Shown here: piece after piece, positions 8,683 through 16,664 of the stretch
Numbering within the stretch: the first letter of the stretch is position 1
Layout: the number at the start of each line of letters is the position of its first letter
Source: Cyanobium sp. E1_MAG_00006
GTDB lineage: Bacteria; Cyanobacteriota; Cyanobacteriia; PCC-6307; Cyanobiaceae
Assembly (NCBI GenBank): GCA_027488975.1
Contig: JAIYAQ010000009.1
Coordinates: 1 to 33,405 of the forward strand
Length of the DNA stretch: 33,405 nt
Reading direction: 5' to 3'
Notes under the pieces: model-generated
The model's input: only the letters and a program-made list of their open reading frames with translations
Database searches by the model: none
Told to the model about the DNA's origin: nothing
Made by a program: the position numbers and the translations under genes

Positions 8683-8839
8683 CGGACCACCAACCGTTGA
8701 ACAGGGTCATCTTGGCCGTTTCTCCGTACAGTTCGAACACTTCCGGTGCGCCATGCGGGCTCCAGGCCAACGAGGCAGCCAGCGCAGCCGCAGAACGCCC
8801 GGCTGGCTGGGCCGGGGTGACCTGCACCAGCAGGATCTG

Positions 8840-10165
8840 ATGTCGCGCTCGCGGCGGGCGGCCCGCTGGCTGCAGCCCGGCCTGGTGGTGAAGCGCTGGA
8901 TGCTCACCTCGGGCATCGGCCTGATGCTGGCCCTGCTCGGTGCCGCCGTCTGGGCCGATCTGCAACCGATCTACTGGCTGCTGCAATCGATCCGCTGGGT
9001 GCTGCAGAGCCTCACGCAGGTGCTGCCGCGCGAGATCACCGGCCCGCTGGTGCTGATCGCCGGCGGGGCCCTGATCTGGCTGGGTCAGAGCCGCAGCTTC
9101 GGTGCGATCCAGCAGGCCCTGGCCCCCGAGAAGGGCACGGTGCTGGTGGATGCGCTGGTGGCCAAACGACGGCTGAACCGTGGCCCCGCGATCGTGGCGA
9201 TCGGTGGTGGGACAGGCCTTTCCACCCTGCTGAGCGGCCTGAAGCGCTACAGCAGCAACCTCACGGCGATCGTCACCGTGGCAGACGACGGCGGCAGCTC
9301 CGGCGTGCTCCGCCGCGAGCTGGGCGTGCTGCCCCCCGGCGATATCCGCAACTGCCTGGCGGCCCTGGCCACCGAGGAGCCGCTGCTCACCCGGCTGTTC
9401 CAATACCGCTTCCGTGCCGGCACCGGGCTGGAGGGCCACAGCTTCGGCAACCTGTTCCTCTCGGCCCTGACGGCCATCACCGGCAGCCTCGAATCGGCGA
9501 TCACCGCCAGCAGCCGTGTGCTGGCGGTGCAGGGCACGGTGGTGCCGGCCACCAATGCCGATGTGAAGCTGTGGGCCGAACTGGAGGACGGCCGCCGCAT
9601 CGAGGGTGAATCCCAGATCGGCCATGCCAGCAGCCCGATCGTTCGCCTGGGCTGCACGCCAGAGCGGCCACCGGCCCTGCCGAGGGCCATTGAGGCCATC
9701 GCCCATGCCGATCTGATCGTGCTAGGCCCCGGCAGCCTCTACACCTCACTGCTGCCGAATCTGCTGGTGCCCGAGCTGGTGAACGCCATCAGCCGCAGCA
9801 AGGCACCCCGGCTCTACATCTGCAACCTGATGACGCAACCCGGCGAGACAGACGGCCTGGATGTGGAGGGTCACCTGCGGGCGATCGAGGCGCAGCTGGC
9901 CAGCCTGGGGGTGCAGCAACGCCTGTTCACCTCCGTATTGGCGCAGGAAGATCTCGGCGACGGCCCACTGGTGCATCACTACCGCCAGCGCGGAGCTGAA
10001 CCGGTGCGCTGCGATGTGCGCAAGCTACGCAGCCAGGGCTACGAGGTGATGGAGGCCCCCCTGCAGGGAACGCGGCCGACAGCCACGCTGCGGCACGATC
10101 CACGCAGCGTGGCTGTGGCGGTGATGCGCTACTACAAGCGCCACCGGCGCGAGCGCTCTCAGTAG
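8840..10165 (+). CDS. yvcK: YvcK-family protein (gluconeogenesis factor / UDP-sugar-binding regulator)
   Basis: Contains [56 protein letters not shown] and [17 protein letters not shown], the family signatures of YvcK/CofD-like proteins. In Bacillus the protein binds UDP-GlcNAc-type sugars and controls carbon allocation to the wall; its cyanobacterial role is not established. About 90 extra N-terminal residues contain two predicted membrane segments ([17 protein letters not shown] and [15 protein letters not shown]), giving 441 residues against roughly 320 in Bacillus. The start at 8840 is preceded by AGGAT; an in-frame ATG at 8753 is the alternative. The 3' end overlaps the convergent ndhJ by 7 bp. 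Confidence 0.9.
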   Translation: MSRSRRAARWLQPGLVVKRWMLTSGIGLMLALLGAAVWADLQPIYWLLQSIRWVLQSLTQVLPREITGPLVLIAGGALIWLGQSRSFGAIQQALAPEKGTVLVDALVAKRRLNRGPAIVAIGGGTGLSTLLSGLKRYSSNLTAIVTVADDGGSSGVLRRELGVLPPGDIRNCLAALATEEPLLTRLFQYRFRAGTGLEGHSFGNLFLSALTAITGSLESAITASSRVLAVQGTVVPATNADVKLWAELEDGRRIEGESQIGHASSPIVRLGCTPERPPALPRAIEAIAHADLIVLGPGSLYTSLLPNLLVPELVNAISRSKAPRLYICNLMTQPGETDGLDVEGHLRAIEAQLASLGVQQRLFTSVLAQEDLGDGPLVHHYRQRGAEPVRCDVRKLRSQGYEVMEAPLQGTRPTATLRHDPRSVAVAVMRYYKRHRRERSQ

Positions 10166-10728
10166 GCGTCCTGCATCTCGTGGAAGTCCGGCTGCACGTA
10201 GTCCTTGCGCAGCGGGAAACCTTTCCAGTCCTCCGGCATCAGCAGACGCTTGGGATGGGGATGGCCTTCAAAGTTGATGCCGAACATGTCGAACGTTTCG
10301 CGCTCCGGCCAGTCGGCGCCGCGGAACAGGCCATAGAGGCTGGGGATGCTGAGGGCGCCGTCACGCGGCAGGAACACCTTGAGGCGCACCTCCTCGGGCC
10401 GCACATCCGCCGGCAGATGCTGGCTGGCGCTGGATTGATCCGCCAGAACACCCAGCTTCACCAGGTGATAGAAGCTCACCAGGCGTCCGCCGGGGCCTTC
10501 GTCGTAACCGCCCTGGCACTGGAGGTAATCGAAGCCGCTGGCCTTGAGCGCCGCAGCGATCACCGGCAGGAAGGGAACCTCCACACCGATCACCTCAACG
10601 CCGAGATGGTCGGGATCGAGCTGCTCATGCTCAAAGCCCTGGGTGGTGAGCCAGCGGCTCACGGGGCCGGGTTGCGAGGCAGTAGGCACCGGGGCCGCTG
10701 CTGCTGCTGGGGTCGTGTCGTCGGACAT
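10159..10728 (-). CDS. ndhJ: NAD(P)H-quinone oxidoreductase subunit J
   Basis: Peripheral-arm subunit of cyanobacterial NDH-1, which oxidises ferredoxin and feeds the plastoquinone pool in cyclic electron flow and respiration. The 189 residues carry the 30-kDa-subunit signature [17 protein letters not shown] followed by [17 protein letters not shown]. The first 20 residues are an alanine/proline-rich leader. It is the last gene of ndhC-ndhK-ndhJ, 10 bp after ndhK. Confidence 0.96.
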   Translation of the reverse strand: MSDDTTPAAAAAPVPTASQPGPVSRWLTTQGFEHEQLDPDHLGVEVIGVEVPFLPVIAAALKASGFDYLQCQGGYDEGPGGRLVSFYHLVKLGVLADQSSASQHLPADVRPEEVRLKVFLPRDGALSIPSLYGLFRGADWPERETFDMFGINFEGHPHPKRLLMPEDWKGFPLRKDYVQPDFHEMQDAY

Positions 10729-10738
10729 CGGAGCTCGA

Positions 10739-11515
10739 TCAGGAAGCGGCGGTGTTGCTGGCGGGGATGGCGGCAGGTTCTGCAGCGGGGGCGGCCGCAG
10801 CGGCTGCCACCGGCAGTCCTGCCGCCGCGGCGAGTGCGGCCTGCTGGGTTTCTGCCCGCAGATATCTGCCGTCCACGATTGGCTCCACCGGCTTGAGCTG
10901 GTGGGGCACGGTGCAGTAGCGGTGGGTGGGCAGCAGGTTGCCGCGCTCGGCCAGGGCCTCGTTGCCCACCTTCTTGCGCAGCTTGATCACGGCGTCGAAG
11001 ATCGCCTCCGGCCGCGGCGGGCAACCGGGCAGGTAGAGATCCACCGGGATCAGCTTGTCCACGCCGCGGACGGCGGTGGTGGAGTCGGCCGAGAACATGC
11101 CGCCGGTGATCGTGCAGGCGCCCATGGCGATCACGTACTTCGGCTCGGGCATCTGCTCATAGAGGCGCACCAGAGCAGGCCCCATCTTCATGGTCACGGT
11201 GCCGGCCACGATCAGCAGATCCGCCTGGCGGGGGCTGGAGCGGGGCACCAGACCGAAACGGTCGAAGTCGAAGCGGGAGCCGATCAGGGCGGCGAACTCG
11301 ATGAAGCAGCAGGCGGTGCCGTAGAGCAGCGGCCAGAGGCTGCTGAGGCGGGCCCAGTTGTGCAGGTCGTCGAGGGTGGTGAGGATCACGTTCTCGGAGA
11401 GATCCGAGGTGACCGCCGGTGCGCCGACCGGGTTGCAGCTGGCGGCGCGCTGATCGCGCAGGGTGTTGATGGAGAGGGCCTCGGCCATGCCGGAGGTTGC
11501 AGAGGAGGGGGTCAT
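10739..11515 (-). CDS. ndhK: NAD(P)H-quinone oxidoreductase subunit K
   Basis: Carries the N2-type 4Fe-4S cluster of NDH-1, next to the quinone site. Four cluster ligands are visible: C69 and C70 (YGTACCF), C134 (GACTITGG) and C165 (LPGCPPRPE). The 258 residues include an alanine/proline-rich C-terminal extension (about the last 30 residues) beyond the conserved fold. It starts 6 bp after ndhC stops. An internal Met10 is a possible alternative start. Confidence 0.97.
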   Translation of the reverse strand: MTPSSATSGMAEALSINTLRDQRAASCNPVGAPAVTSDLSENVILTTLDDLHNWARLSSLWPLLYGTACCFIEFAALIGSRFDFDRFGLVPRSSPRQADLLIVAGTVTMKMGPALVRLYEQMPEPKYVIAMGACTITGGMFSADSTTAVRGVDKLIPVDLYLPGCPPRPEAIFDAVIKLRKKVGNEALAERGNLLPTHRYCTVPHQLKPVEPIVDGRYLRAETQQAALAAAAGLPVAAAAAAPAAEPAAIPASNTAAS

Positions 11516-11521
11516 CTCAGG

Positions 11522-11884
11522 TCAGCTCCACTCGAGGGCGCCTTTGCGCCAGGCGTAGGCCAGGGCCACCACAAGGATGGCGATGAACACCAGCGCTTCG
11601 ATGAACGCCAGCAGACCCAGACGGTGGAAGGCCACTGCCCAGGGGTAGAGGAACACCGTCTCCACGTCGAAGATCACGAAGACCAGCGCGAACATGTAGT
11701 AGCGGATGTTGAACTGAATCCAGGCCCCGCCGATCGGCTCCATGCCGGATTCGTAAGTGAGGTCGCGCTCACCCGTGCGGGAACTGGGCGACACCAGCTT
11801 GTTGGTGACGAGCGCCAGCACAGGCACCGCCGCCGCGATCAGCAAGAAGCCCAGAAAGGCGTCGTAGCCGGAGAGAACGAACAC
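11522..11884 (-). CDS. ndhC: NAD(P)H-quinone oxidoreductase subunit 3
   Basis: Membrane subunit of NDH-1, 120 residues with three hydrophobic helices and the conserved loop [25 protein letters not shown] plus [15 protein letters not shown], which identify the NuoA/NdhC family (motif split here only for naming). It leads the ndhC-ndhK-ndhJ operon. Its length is exactly that of cyanobacterial NdhC. Confidence 0.97.
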   Translation of the reverse strand: MFVLSGYDAFLGFLLIAAAVPVLALVTNKLVSPSSRTGERDLTYESGMEPIGGAWIQFNIRYYMFALVFVIFDVETVFLYPWAVAFHRLGLLAFIEALVFIAILVVALAYAWRKGALEWS

Positions 11885-11965
11885 GGGCGCAGGCAGCCCA
11901 ACGTGAGCGGCAGTCTGGCATCCATGGCCGGAGCCTGGGTCGGCCGGGGTCAGCCAGCGCTGATC

Positions 11966-12340
11966 TCAGACCGGCGGCTCATTGGGCAGGAGCCAACGAA
12001 GATCGCGCTGGAGCTCGACTGCCATGCGGGAGGAGCCGTGCAGCAGTTTCTCGAGCTCCGCCGTGGTCAGCACCAGGGCATCACAGGCGAGCGGCAGCTC
12101 TTCGAGCGGCCACTGGCGCAGGCGCTGCTGCTGGGGCCCCTCGGCTCGGTCATCCACGAGCAGCAGGTCGAGATCACTGCCTACAGACGCTGTGCCACGG
12201 CCGTAGCTGCCGAACACACCCACCCGTTGCAGGCCCGGATGGACCCGCTGCTGCTGCTGCGCCCAGCAGCGGGCCTGTGCCAGCACCTGCTCAGGGCTCG
12301 GCCAGCGCAGAACCGATTGCGTCAACGAGCGCACGGGCAT
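11966..12340 (-). CDS. Minimal nucleotidyltransferase (MNT family)
   Basis: The 124-residue protein has the polymerase-beta-fold signature GSX10DXD: G44-S45, then D56 and D58 (VGVFGSYGRGTASVGSDLD). Proteins of this size with HEPN partners transfer AMP onto the partner and act as antitoxins. The start at 12340 gives a normal MNT length; the frame is open further upstream but there it lies inside the HEPN gene. It overlaps the 3' end of the HEPN gene by 50 bp, so HEPN is translated first and the pair is coupled. Confidence 0.8.
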   Translation of the reverse strand: MPVRSLTQSVLRWPSPEQVLAQARCWAQQQQRVHPGLQRVGVFGSYGRGTASVGSDLDLLLVDDRAEGPQQQRLRQWPLEELPLACDALVLTTAELEKLLHGSSRMAVELQRDLRWLLPNEPPV

Positions 12341-12698
12341 GGCAGAGAGCGTCGTGGCTTTGCAGCCGGCCGAAGTGATCGGTCGGCGCACCTTCCGGCA
12401 GGCTATCGGGGTAGCGGGTGGGGATATAGAGCGCATCCAACACGCGCAGCCGATCCTCCAGATCCGTCACCTGCGCCGCCAGCTGCTCGGCGATCGGGTG
12501 CGGCAGCTCGCGGAAGCAGCGGCCCAGGCCATGCCCCCAGCTCTGCTGGGAGTGCCGCAGATGCAAAGCCTTGAGAGCCTTCTCAACGGCCTGATGGCAG
12601 GCGAAACAGGCCCATTCGTGATGGCCGTTCTCCGCACTGAGCTGGGCCTGAGCCAGATCAGCCCGGGCCTGATGCAGCCAGTCGACGGAGCGGTTCAT
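12291..12698 (-). CDS. HEPN-domain protein (PF05168-like)
   Basis: Helical protein of 135 residues. WLHQARADLAQAQLSAENGHHEWACFACHQAVEKALKAL (segments WLHQARADL, CFACHQAVEKALKAL) and LYIPTRYPDSLPEGAP are typical of HEPN proteins that pair with a small nucleotidyltransferase. The RX4HXY ribonuclease motif of HepT is not visible, so whether it is a toxin is uncertain. It is transcribed with the overlapping nucleotidyltransferase and diverges from hepT with 55 bp between start codons. Confidence 0.82.
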   Translation of the reverse strand: MNRSVDWLHQARADLAQAQLSAENGHHEWACFACHQAVEKALKALHLRHSQQSWGHGLGRCFRELPHPIAEQLAAQVTDLEDRLRVLDALYIPTRYPDSLPEGAPTDHFGRLQSHDALCHARALVDAIGSALAEP

Positions 12699-12753
12699 GC
12701 CTGCATTCTGAGCAGCGGCTGCCCAGCCCGGCCACCAGCCCTAGCCTCGCCCT
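12699..12753. promoter_or_regulatory. Shared divergent control region of two HEPN/MNT modules
   Basis: Only 55 bp separate the start codons of the HEPN gene (minus) and hepT (plus). Both promoters and ribosome-binding sites must fit here, so binding of either complex would affect both operons. I see no convincing -35/-10 pair or palindrome; the assignment rests on geometry only. Confidence 0.35.
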
Positions 12754-13173
12754 ATGGCCGATCCGGATGTGCGCTGGCAGCAGCGCTTCGCCAACTTCTG
12801 CCGGGCGCTGGAGCAGCTGGAGCTGTTCTTCGAACCGCCAGCGCTCAACGCGCGGGAACAGCAAGGGCTGGTGAAGGCCTTTGAATACACATTCGAGCTG
12901 GGCTGGAACAGCCTGCGAGACCTCCTGCGCAGCCGCGGCAACAGCGCCATGCTGCTGGGCTCGCGCGACGCGATTCGTGAGGCCTTCAGCACCGGCCTGA
13001 TTGAGGACGGCCCGGTGTGGATGTCGATGGTGAACGACCGCAACCTCACCAGCCACGTGTACAACCGCTCCACCGCCGAAGCCATCACCGCCAACATCAG
13101 CGACCGCTACCTGCTGGCCTTTCGCAACCTGCGCACCCGGCTGCAACAGCTGGCGAGCGACGAGGGGTCATGA
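12754..13173 (+). CDS. hepT: HepT-type HEPN ribonuclease toxin
   Basis: The 139 residues belong to the HI0074/nucleotidyltransferase-substrate-binding family, with LVKAFEYTFELGWNSLRDLL and the active-site motif RX4HXY at R96-H101-Y103 (DRNLTSHVYN). In characterised HepT-MntA systems this motif is the RNase site and the tyrosine is AMPylated by MntA to silence the toxin. The stop overlaps the mntA start (ATGA), supporting coupled translation. All key residues are present, so the toxin looks functional. Confidence 0.9.
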   Translation: MADPDVRWQQRFANFCRALEQLELFFEPPALNAREQQGLVKAFEYTFELGWNSLRDLLRSRGNSAMLLGSRDAIREAFSTGLIEDGPVWMSMVNDRNLTSHVYNRSTAEAITANISDRYLLAFRNLRTRLQQLASDEGS

Positions 13174-13523
13174 GCAGCGGCAACGGCAGCCCGAGCCCGA
13201 TTCCCGGCCTGCCCGCGGAGGCGAGCACAGCGCTGCTCCGCCTGCTGGCCGCACACCCAGGCGTGGAGCAGATATGGCTGTACGGCTCGCGGGCGATGAA
13301 CCGCCACCGCCCCGGCTCCGACATCGACCTCAGCCTGGAGGGATCCGGACTCGATCACGGCGATCTGCTGCAGCTGATGGGCGAGGTGGATGACCTACTG
13401 CTGGCCTGGAGGGTGGATCTCTCGCTACGCCACCAGCTGCCTCCCGAGCTGGACGCTCACCTGCGCCGGGTGGGACGCCCGCTGCTTGGCATGCCCGCTC
13501 CAAGCCCGGGAGCCACTTCTTAG
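13170..13523 (+). CDS. mntA: MntA-type nucleotidyltransferase antitoxin
   Basis: Protein of 117 residues with a perfect GSX10DXD motif: G39-S40, D51 and D53 (LYGSRAMNRHRPGSDID). MntA antitoxins use ATP to AMPylate the HepT tyrosine. The chosen ATG at 13170 overlaps the hepT stop by 4 bp; an in-frame upstream start would lie inside hepT. The C-terminus shows the usual third acidic strand (WRVDLSL). Confidence 0.88.
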   Translation: MSSGNGSPSPIPGLPAEASTALLRLLAAHPGVEQIWLYGSRAMNRHRPGSDIDLSLEGSGLDHGDLLQLMGEVDDLLLAWRVDLSLRHQLPPELDAHLRRVGRPLLGMPAPSPGATS

Positions 13524-13550
13524 AGTCCGCCCCAGCCACCGAGCCGCGCC

Positions 13551-13967
13551 GTGAGCGACGAACCCGCCGACGACCAGGCCCCAGAGGAGGCCACTGCCGC
13601 GACAGCGCCCGAGGCCGAGGCCGTTGCACAAGCCGTTGCCGTGGCCGACGATCCCGACACCCACCGTTTCGAATGCCGCAGCTGCGGCTTCGTGTACGAC
13701 CCGGGCGAAGGCATCAGGAAGCTGGGGGTCGAGGCCGGCACGCCGTTCTCGGCGATGGATCCGCTCAGCTTCCGCTGCCCGGTGTGCCGCAGCAGCATCA
13801 AGGCCTTCAAGGACATCGGCCCCCGCAACAAGCCCAGTGGCTTCGAGGAGAATCTCGGCTACGGGCTCGGGGTGAACCAGCTGACGCCCGGTCAGAAGAA
13901 TGTGCTCATCTTCGGCGGCTTCGCCCTGGCGTTCGCCTTCTTCCTCTCCCTCTATTCCCTGCGCTGA
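13551..13967 (+). CDS. rubA: Membrane-anchored rubredoxin
   Basis: The 138 residues comprise an acidic/alanine-rich leader, a rubredoxin domain with iron ligands C42, C45, C76 and C79 (CRSCGFVYDPGEG, RCPVCRSS) and one C-terminal membrane helix (about residues 115-134). RubA of cyanobacteria and chloroplasts is needed for assembly of photosystem I and, in some species, photosystem II. Its place just upstream of ycf48 and psbEFLJ is the conserved cyanobacterial arrangement. The start is a GTG, 27 bp after mntA ends. Confidence 0.95.
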   Translation: MSDEPADDQAPEEATAATAPEAEAVAQAVAVADDPDTHRFECRSCGFVYDPGEGIRKLGVEAGTPFSAMDPLSFRCPVCRSSIKAFKDIGPRNKPSGFEENLGYGLGVNQLTPGQKNVLIFGGFALAFAFFLSLYSLR

Positions 13968-13974
13968 GTTGCCC

Positions 13975-14985
13975 GTGCCCGCTTCACCCCTCCAGCGCCT
14001 GCTGAGCTCTCTCTCCGCCCTGGCGCTCACGCTGCTGCTCGTCGTCGGCCTCTCGGGCTGCGTTAGCACCGGCCTGCCCGCCGCCAGCGCCAGCCCCTGG
14101 CAGCCAGTGGACATCCACACCAAGTCCAACCCCCTGGCTCTGGCCTTCACCGACAGCCAGCACGGCTTCCTGGTGGGCAGCAACCGCCTGATCCTGGAAA
14201 CCGACGATGGCGGCGCCAGCTGGGAAGAGCGGGCCCTCGACCTGCCGGCGGAGGAGAACTTCCGCCTGATCAGCGTTGATTTCAGCGGCGATGAAGGCTG
14301 GATCGTTGGGCAACCCGGCCTGCTGCTGCACAGCACCGATCGCGGCCAGAGCTGGAGCCGCCTGTTCCTCGACACCAAGCTGCCGGGCGAGCCCTATCTG
14401 GTTACAGCCCTGGGCCGCAGCAGCGCCGAGCTGGCCACGAACGTGGGCGCCGTGTACCGCACCCGTGACTCCGGCAGCTCCTGGCAGGCCGAGGTGGAGG
14501 ACGCCGCCGGCGCCGTGCGCGACCTGCGCCGCAGCGCCGATGGCAGCTATGTGAGCGTGAGCGGCCTGGGCAACTTCTTCGCCACTTGGAACCCGGGTGA
14601 AGGCGTCTGGACGCCCCACCAGCGGGTGAGCAGCCAGCGGCTGCAGGCGATGGGCTTCCAGCCGGATGGCAGCCTGTGGATGCTGGCCCGCGGCGCCCAG
14701 CTGCGCTTCAGCGCCGATGCCAACAACGCCGACGACTGGAGCAAGCCGATCATCCCGATCACCAACGGCTACGGCTATCTCGACATGGCCTGGGATCCCA
14801 GCGGCACCATCTGGGCGGGCGGCGGCAGCGGCACGCTGCTGAGCAGCGCCGATGGCGGCAAAACCTGGCGCAAGGATCCGGTGGGCGCCCAGCAGCCCAC
14901 CAACTTCAGCCGCATCGCCTTCCTGCCGGATGGCAAGGGCTTCGTGCTGGGTGAGCGCGGCTCGCTACTGCGCTGGGTGGGCTGA
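13975..14985 (+). CDS. ycf48: Photosystem II assembly factor Ycf48
   Basis: Seven-bladed beta-propeller that binds the D1 precursor during PSII assembly and repair on the lumenal side. The N-terminus is a lipoprotein signal with lipobox LSGC at residues 26-29, so the mature protein is probably membrane-tethered. Repeated blade motifs (DDGGASWEER, TDRGQSWSRL, RDSGSSWQAE, ADGGKTWRKD) are visible. Starting at the GTG at 13975 gives 336 residues and a proper signal peptide, 7 bp after the rubredoxin stop. It belongs to the rubA-ycf48-psbEFLJ cluster. Confidence 0.95.
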   Translation: MPASPLQRLLSSLSALALTLLLVVGLSGCVSTGLPAASASPWQPVDIHTKSNPLALAFTDSQHGFLVGSNRLILETDDGGASWEERALDLPAEENFRLISVDFSGDEGWIVGQPGLLLHSTDRGQSWSRLFLDTKLPGEPYLVTALGRSSAELATNVGAVYRTRDSGSSWQAEVEDAAGAVRDLRRSADGSYVSVSGLGNFFATWNPGEGVWTPHQRVSSQRLQAMGFQPDGSLWMLARGAQLRFSADANNADDWSKPIIPITNGYGYLDMAWDPSGTIWAGGGSGTLLSSADGGKTWRKDPVGAQQPTNFSRIAFLPDGKGFVLGERGSLLRWVG

Positions 14986-15002
14986 CAACGCTGTGTAACC
15001 AA

Positions 15003-15025
15003 GCCGCCGGCCTGCTCCCGGCGGC
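15003..15025. other. GC-rich stem-loop between ycf48 and psbE
   Basis: GCCGCCGG (15003-15010) and CCGGCGGC (15018-15025) form a perfect 8-bp stem with a 7-base loop, 17 bp after ycf48 and 43 bp before psbE. No T-run follows. It could attenuate, or stabilise the psbE mRNA end. A TAGGAT at 15040-15045 resembles a -10 box, but I see no good -35 partner. Confidence 0.5.
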
Positions 15026-15068
15026 CGCAGGCACCCCCTTAGGATCGCCAAGCTGAACGCTCGCTGCC

Positions 15069-15317
15069 ATGGCTGCCGGCTCAACTGGGGAACGCCCGTT
15101 CTTCGAAATCATCACGAGCATCCGTTACTGGGTGATCCATGCCGTGACCCTGCCGGCGATCTTCCTGGCGGGTTTCATGTTCGTTTCCACCGGCTTGGCG
15201 TACGACGCCTTCGGTACGCCCCGTCCTGACGCCTACTTCCAGGCACAGGACCTCAAAGCTCCTGTGGTCAGCCAGCGTTACGACGCCAAGGCTTCCCTCG
15301 ACCAGCGCCTGAAATAA
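15069..15317 (+). CDS. psbE: Cytochrome b559 alpha subunit
   Basis: One of the two polypeptides that hold the b559 heme next to the PSII reaction centre. The 82 residues contain the heme ligand H24 ([12 protein letters not shown]) at the start of the single membrane helix and the conserved lumenal tail. Start and length match cyanobacterial PsbE. First gene of psbE-psbF-psbL-psbJ, 3 bp before psbF. Confidence 0.98.
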   Translation: MAAGSTGERPFFEIITSIRYWVIHAVTLPAIFLAGFMFVSTGLAYDAFGTPRPDAYFQAQDLKAPVVSQRYDAKASLDQRLK

Positions 15318-15320
15318 GCC

Positions 15321-15458
15321 ATGAGCCAGTCGCCCGCCTCCTCCACGCCGCGCAACTACCCGATCTTCACGGTCCGGTGGCTGTCGGTCCACGCACTCGG
15401 CATCCCCACGGTGTTCTTCCTGGGAGCCCTGGCCGCCATGCAGTTCATCCGTCGCTGA
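15321..15458 (+). CDS. psbF: Cytochrome b559 beta subunit
   Basis: A 45-residue single-helix protein. H24 in [17 protein letters not shown] is the second axial ligand of the b559 heme, shared with PsbE. It lies between psbE and psbL in the standard order. Its length is typical for picocyanobacteria. Confidence 0.98.
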   Translation: MSQSPASSTPRNYPIFTVRWLSVHALGIPTVFFLGALAAMQFIRR

Positions 15459-15469
15459 GGTCTGCCGTC

Positions 15470-15589
15470 ATGCAACGCAACCCCAACCCGAACAACCTGC
15501 CTGTTGAGCTGAACCGCACCAGCCTCTATCTGGGCCTGCTGTTCGTGTTCGTCACCGGTGTGCTGTTCACCAGCTACTTCTTCAACTGA
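15470..15589 (+). CDS. psbL: Photosystem II protein L
   Basis: A 39-residue single-helix PSII subunit at the monomer-monomer interface, important for quinone-side electron flow and dimer stability. [19 protein letters not shown] is the near-invariant PsbL core. The ATG at 15470 gives the exact family length; 11 bp after psbF and 15 bp before psbJ. Confidence 0.98.
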   Translation: MQRNPNPNNLPVELNRTSLYLGLLFVFVTGVLFTSYFFN

Positions 15590-15604
15590 TCGGGAGCACC
15601 TGCG

Positions 15605-15805
15605 ATGAGTGGCAAGAAATCCAACCTGCCTGACGGCCGGATCCCCGACCGCCTTCCCGACGGCCGCCCCGCCGTTGCCTGGAAGTCCCGCTGGACCGAA
15701 GGCGTGCTGCCCCTGTGGCTGGTGGCCACCGCCGGCGGCATGGCTGTGATCTTCGTGGTGGGCCTGTTCTTCTACGGCGCCTACACCGGCGTGGGTTCCG
15801 CCTGA
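15605..15805 (+). CDS. psbJ: Photosystem II protein J
   Basis: A 66-residue single-helix PSII subunit near the plastoquinone exchange channel. The motif RIPLWLV-type segment appears as [18 protein letters not shown], followed by [14 protein letters not shown], the conserved PsbJ end. The hydrophilic N-terminal 25 residues (with [14 protein letters not shown]) are longer than in plastids, as is usual in this group. It is the last gene before a strong terminator. Confidence 0.97.
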   Translation: MSGKKSNLPDGRIPDRLPDGRPAVAWKSRWTEGVLPLWLVATAGGMAVIFVVGLFFYGAYTGVGSA

Positions 15806-15839
15806 TCCTCAGGCTTTGGAACGAAACCAGATTCCCTGC

Positions 15840-15866
15840 AGCCCCGCCTCACCCGCGGGGCTTTTT
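15840..15866 (+). terminator. Rho-independent terminator of the psb operon
   Basis: AGCCCCGC (15840-15847) pairs perfectly with GCGGGGCT (15855-15862) around a 7-base loop and runs into TTTTT (15862-15866). It starts 35 bp after the psbJ stop. This is the clearest intrinsic terminator in the window. Confidence 0.92.
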
Positions 15867-15881
15867 GATGGCGGCTCTATG

Positions 15882-16130
15882 ATGCCGTCATCACACAGCG
15901 TTATCAAGGTGCGCACAATTGTTGACTTACCCGAGCTGGAGCGTGATCGGCTCGATGCCCGCTGCCGGCAGCGAGGCATCTCCCGCGCCGAAGCCATGCG
16001 CGAGGCCCTGAGGCTCTGGCTCAAGCAGCAACAGCCCCAGCACCGCCAGGTGTTCGCACTCTGGCAAGACCGAGCTGATGACAGCCTCACCATGCAAGAC
16101 GCCCTGCGCCGGGAATGGGCGGAGCGATGA
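15882..16130 (+). CDS. CopG/RHH-type antitoxin (VapB-like)
   Basis: The core KVRTIVDLPELERDRL followed by RGISRAEAMREALRLWL is a ribbon-helix-helix DNA-binding domain, with a C-terminal tail (FALWQDRADDSLTMQDALRREW) that would bind the toxin. The stop overlaps the toxin start (ATGA). Adjacent ATGs at 15879 and 15882 and a GTG at 15909 are possible starts; the GTG begins exactly at the conserved domain. Frames further upstream cross the psb terminator and are not used. Family members repress their own operon. Confidence 0.85.
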   Translation: MPSSHSVIKVRTIVDLPELERDRLDARCRQRGISRAEAMREALRLWLKQQQPQHRQVFALWQDRADDSLTMQDALRREWAER

Positions 16131-16489
16131 CGCTGCTGCTTGACACCAACATCCTGATCGATGTGCTGCGCGGCGAGCCTCCAGCTCTGCAATGGCTGGA
16201 AGAGCAGACAGCGCCTGCCATCAGCGTGATCACCTGGATCGAAGTTCTCGTGGGCTGTCGGGGTGGAGAAGCAGCGCACGTGGAGCCGTGGCTGGAGAGC
16301 TTTGAGCGCCTGCCTCTGGATCAGGCGATTGCGAGGAGAACGGTTCAGCTCCGCCAGCGCCACGGGCTGAAGGTTCCTGACGCCATCATTCTGGCGACGG
16401 CCACCTGCCATGACCTGACCATGGCCACACGCAACAGCCGTGATTTCCCGCTGAGCCTCGGCAGCGTTATGCATCCATATCAGCTTTGA
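16127..16489 (+). CDS. vapC: VapC-type PIN ribonuclease toxin
   Basis: The 120 residues carry the PIN acidic residues D6 (LLLDTNILIDVLRG), E39 (TWIEVLVG) and D85 (KVPDAIILATA), plus the C-terminal MATRNSRDF, all as in active VapC toxins that cut tRNA or rRNA. The ATG at 16127 overlaps the antitoxin stop by 4 bp and is preferred to one 12 bp upstream. All catalytic positions are intact. Confidence 0.92.
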   Translation: MTLLLDTNILIDVLRGEPPALQWLEEQTAPAISVITWIEVLVGCRGGEAAHVEPWLESFERLPLDQAIARRTVQLRQRHGLKVPDAIILATATCHDLTMATRNSRDFPLSLGSVMHPYQL

Positions 16490-16576
16490 CGGGCCGCTGC
16501 TGAAGCTCTACTGAAGAGCAGCCAGGTCAGCCGAGCCCTCTGAGCGACCTTGAGACAACTCCCAAGAACTGTCGGG

Positions 16577-16613
16577 ATGTGGGACCACATGCAGACGAAC
16601 TGTGGTCGCACAT
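16577..16613. repeat. Inverted repeat (hairpin), copy 2
   Basis: ATGTGGGACCACA (16577-16589) pairs with TGTGGTCGCACAT (16601-16613), 13 bp with one mismatch, around an 11-base loop. The left arm and its flank (GTGGGACCACATGC) are identical to copy 1 at 3309-3322. It lies 87 bp after the vapC stop and 51 bp before the next gene. No T-run follows. Confidence 0.72.
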
Positions 16614-16664
16614 TCAGAGCGCGGTGCACGGCGATGAGAAGATGACAGAAGTCGGCCCTCAGCG

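Noticed and set aside
8588-9706. Minus-strand open frame antisense to yvcK
   Set aside because: Glutamine/histidine/glycine-rich antisense composition, no domain, and it overlaps the start of the ABC ATPase.
10544-12574. Long plus-strand open frame across ndhJ, ndhK, ndhC and the MNT gene
   Set aside because: It is antisense to four well-supported genes and encodes no recognisable domain; a GC-rich composition artefact.
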